A stretch of DNA of 5,423 nt from Nanobdellota archaeon. Lineage in GTDB: Archaea; Nanobdellota; Nanobdellia; Woesearchaeales; GW2011-AR9. Shown here piece by piece: positions 4,810-5,423 of the stretch. Position 1 is the stretch's first letter. Each line of letters opens with the position of its first letter. The notes beneath the pieces are model-generated. The model searched no databases. It was given only the letters and a program-made list of their open reading frames with translations, and was not told the origin of the DNA. Position numbers and translations under genes: made by a program. The DNA is taken from contig JAUYQE010000053.1 of NCBI GenBank assembly GCA_030695605.1, positions 1-5,423 of the forward strand, written 5' to 3'.

Positions 4810-5423
4810 TTTCACAACAGGATCAAATGGACTTGTTTACCTTCATCGCCAAACAGATACGGAAAGATATTGTCTGTTATGCTTTTGGGGGCAATGCCAT
4901 GATGTACTATGGATATAAAGATGAAACCAAAGACGTAGATCTCGTTTTCGAGCACGAAGAAGAGCGTGAGGAATTTCTTCGAGTGCTACAACAAATGGGT
5001 TACGAAGAGTTCAGCCTTCTCCGGATATATATCCCCGAAAAATTGAAAGATAAACATAAGCCTATCGTGGTCAAAAGAGAAGAAGGGCGTTTTGACCTTT
5101 TCGTCAAAAAAATTTTTCAAACTCTTTTAAGCCCGAAGATGACAGAGGATGTTTTTGCAGTTCATGAATTTAAAGGAAAGCATACGCTAACGGTGAACGT
5201 TTTGCGCAAAGAAATGTTGGTCATTCTCAAATCGGTCACCAGCCGCGATCGGGATTTCGATGATATTGTGACTATTGTACGCAACGACAAGCATTTTGAT
5301 TGGGCTTATTTCCTCGAAGAAGTCCAATGGCAAGTGCAGCAGGGGGATGGATGGGTGCTCTTGGACGTCGAGAGAATGATGCGGGAACTGAAAGCGTATG
5401 TGTTTATTCCGGAAGAATATTTT
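4806..5423 (+). CDS. Nucleotidyltransferase of DUF6036-like type, toxin candidate, 3' end missing
   Basis: The frame is open for 206 codons to the window edge without a stop, so the C-terminus is missing. YAFGGNAMMYYG (25-36) followed by TKDVDLVF (41-48) is the nucleotidyltransferase active-site pattern: the GG motif, then the metal-binding pair Asp43 and Asp45. RFDLF (95-99) supplies the likely third carboxylate, Asp97. Lys142 and SRDRDFDDI (146-154) form the conserved later signature. The GGNAMxxxGxKxxTKDVD spacing is nearer to the DUF6036-type family than to AbiEii, so this is a different branch from the enzyme encoded at 3428-4063. The start overlaps the winged-helix gene by 4 bp, which indicates a coupled pair. 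By analogy with related systems it may transfer nucleotides or nucleoside monophosphates to RNA or protein; the substrate cannot be read from the sequence. Family placement is from memory of motifs. Confidence 0.8.
   Translation, partial: MISQQDQMDLFTFIAKQIRKDIVCYAFGGNAMMYYGYKDETKDVDLVFEHEEEREEFLRVLQQMGYEEFSLLRIYIPEKLKDKHKPIVVKREEGRFDLFVKKIFQTLLSPKMTEDVFAVHEFKGKHTLTVNVLRKEMLVILKSVTSRDRDFDDIVTIVRNDKHFDWAYFLEEVQWQVQQGDGWVLLDVERMMRELKAYVFIPEEYF

Noticed and set aside
1..5423. CRISPR array, insertion sequence or transposase
   Set aside because: No regularly spaced repeats, terminal inverted repeats or transposase-like frames were seen on either strand.

Overview
The window looks archaeal, probably from a DPANN-type lineage such as Woesearchaeota or a relative; the lineage is an inference, the domain is better supported. 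Five transcription units each have an A/T-rich TATA-like box centred about 24-28 bp before the start codon and no convincing Shine-Dalgarno (SD) sequence, which is the layout of leaderless archaeal transcripts. Purine-rich SD sequences of the GGAG type appear only before the two internal operon genes. A Trm5-type tRNA methyltransferase (archaeal/eukaryotic family) and a putative lipoprotein fit this.

Left part (1-1787). The first 88 bases hold the N-terminus of a minus-strand gene, probably a helix-turn-helix protein, with a TATA box and an 8-bp inverted repeat at its promoter. A 215-bp non-coding stretch follows, with a GC-rich patch and a short direct repeat. Then comes a plus-strand gene for a putative exported, lipid-anchored protein of the amidohydrolase-2 TIM-barrel type. 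It lacks the usual N-terminal HxH metal motif and ends in a six-cysteine tail. The 113-bp gap after it holds a strong 8-bp-stem hairpin and the next promoter.

Middle (1788-2810). One full-length gene encodes a Trm5-family tRNA (guanine37-N1)-methyltransferase, the only clear housekeeping gene. It converges on the next operon with a 27-bp gap.

Right part (2838-5423). Two nucleotidyltransferase toxin-antitoxin-like modules sit head to head. On the minus strand, an AbiEii-like nucleotidyltransferase is followed 2 bp later by an AbiEi-like winged-helix protein, so the toxin-like gene comes first. On the plus strand, a winged-helix protein with an uncharacterised C-terminal domain overlaps by 4 bp a second nucleotidyltransferase of a different, DUF6036-like type, cut by the window end. 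They share a 128-bp AT-rich control region with a TATA box for each direction. A 36-bp imperfect palindrome lies over the minus-strand TATA box, and a 9-bp inverted repeat reaches from that palindrome to the plus-strand start codon. The paired modules and their shared control region are the most interesting part of the window. Toxin, antitoxin and operator roles are inferred from family and layout, not shown by the sequence.
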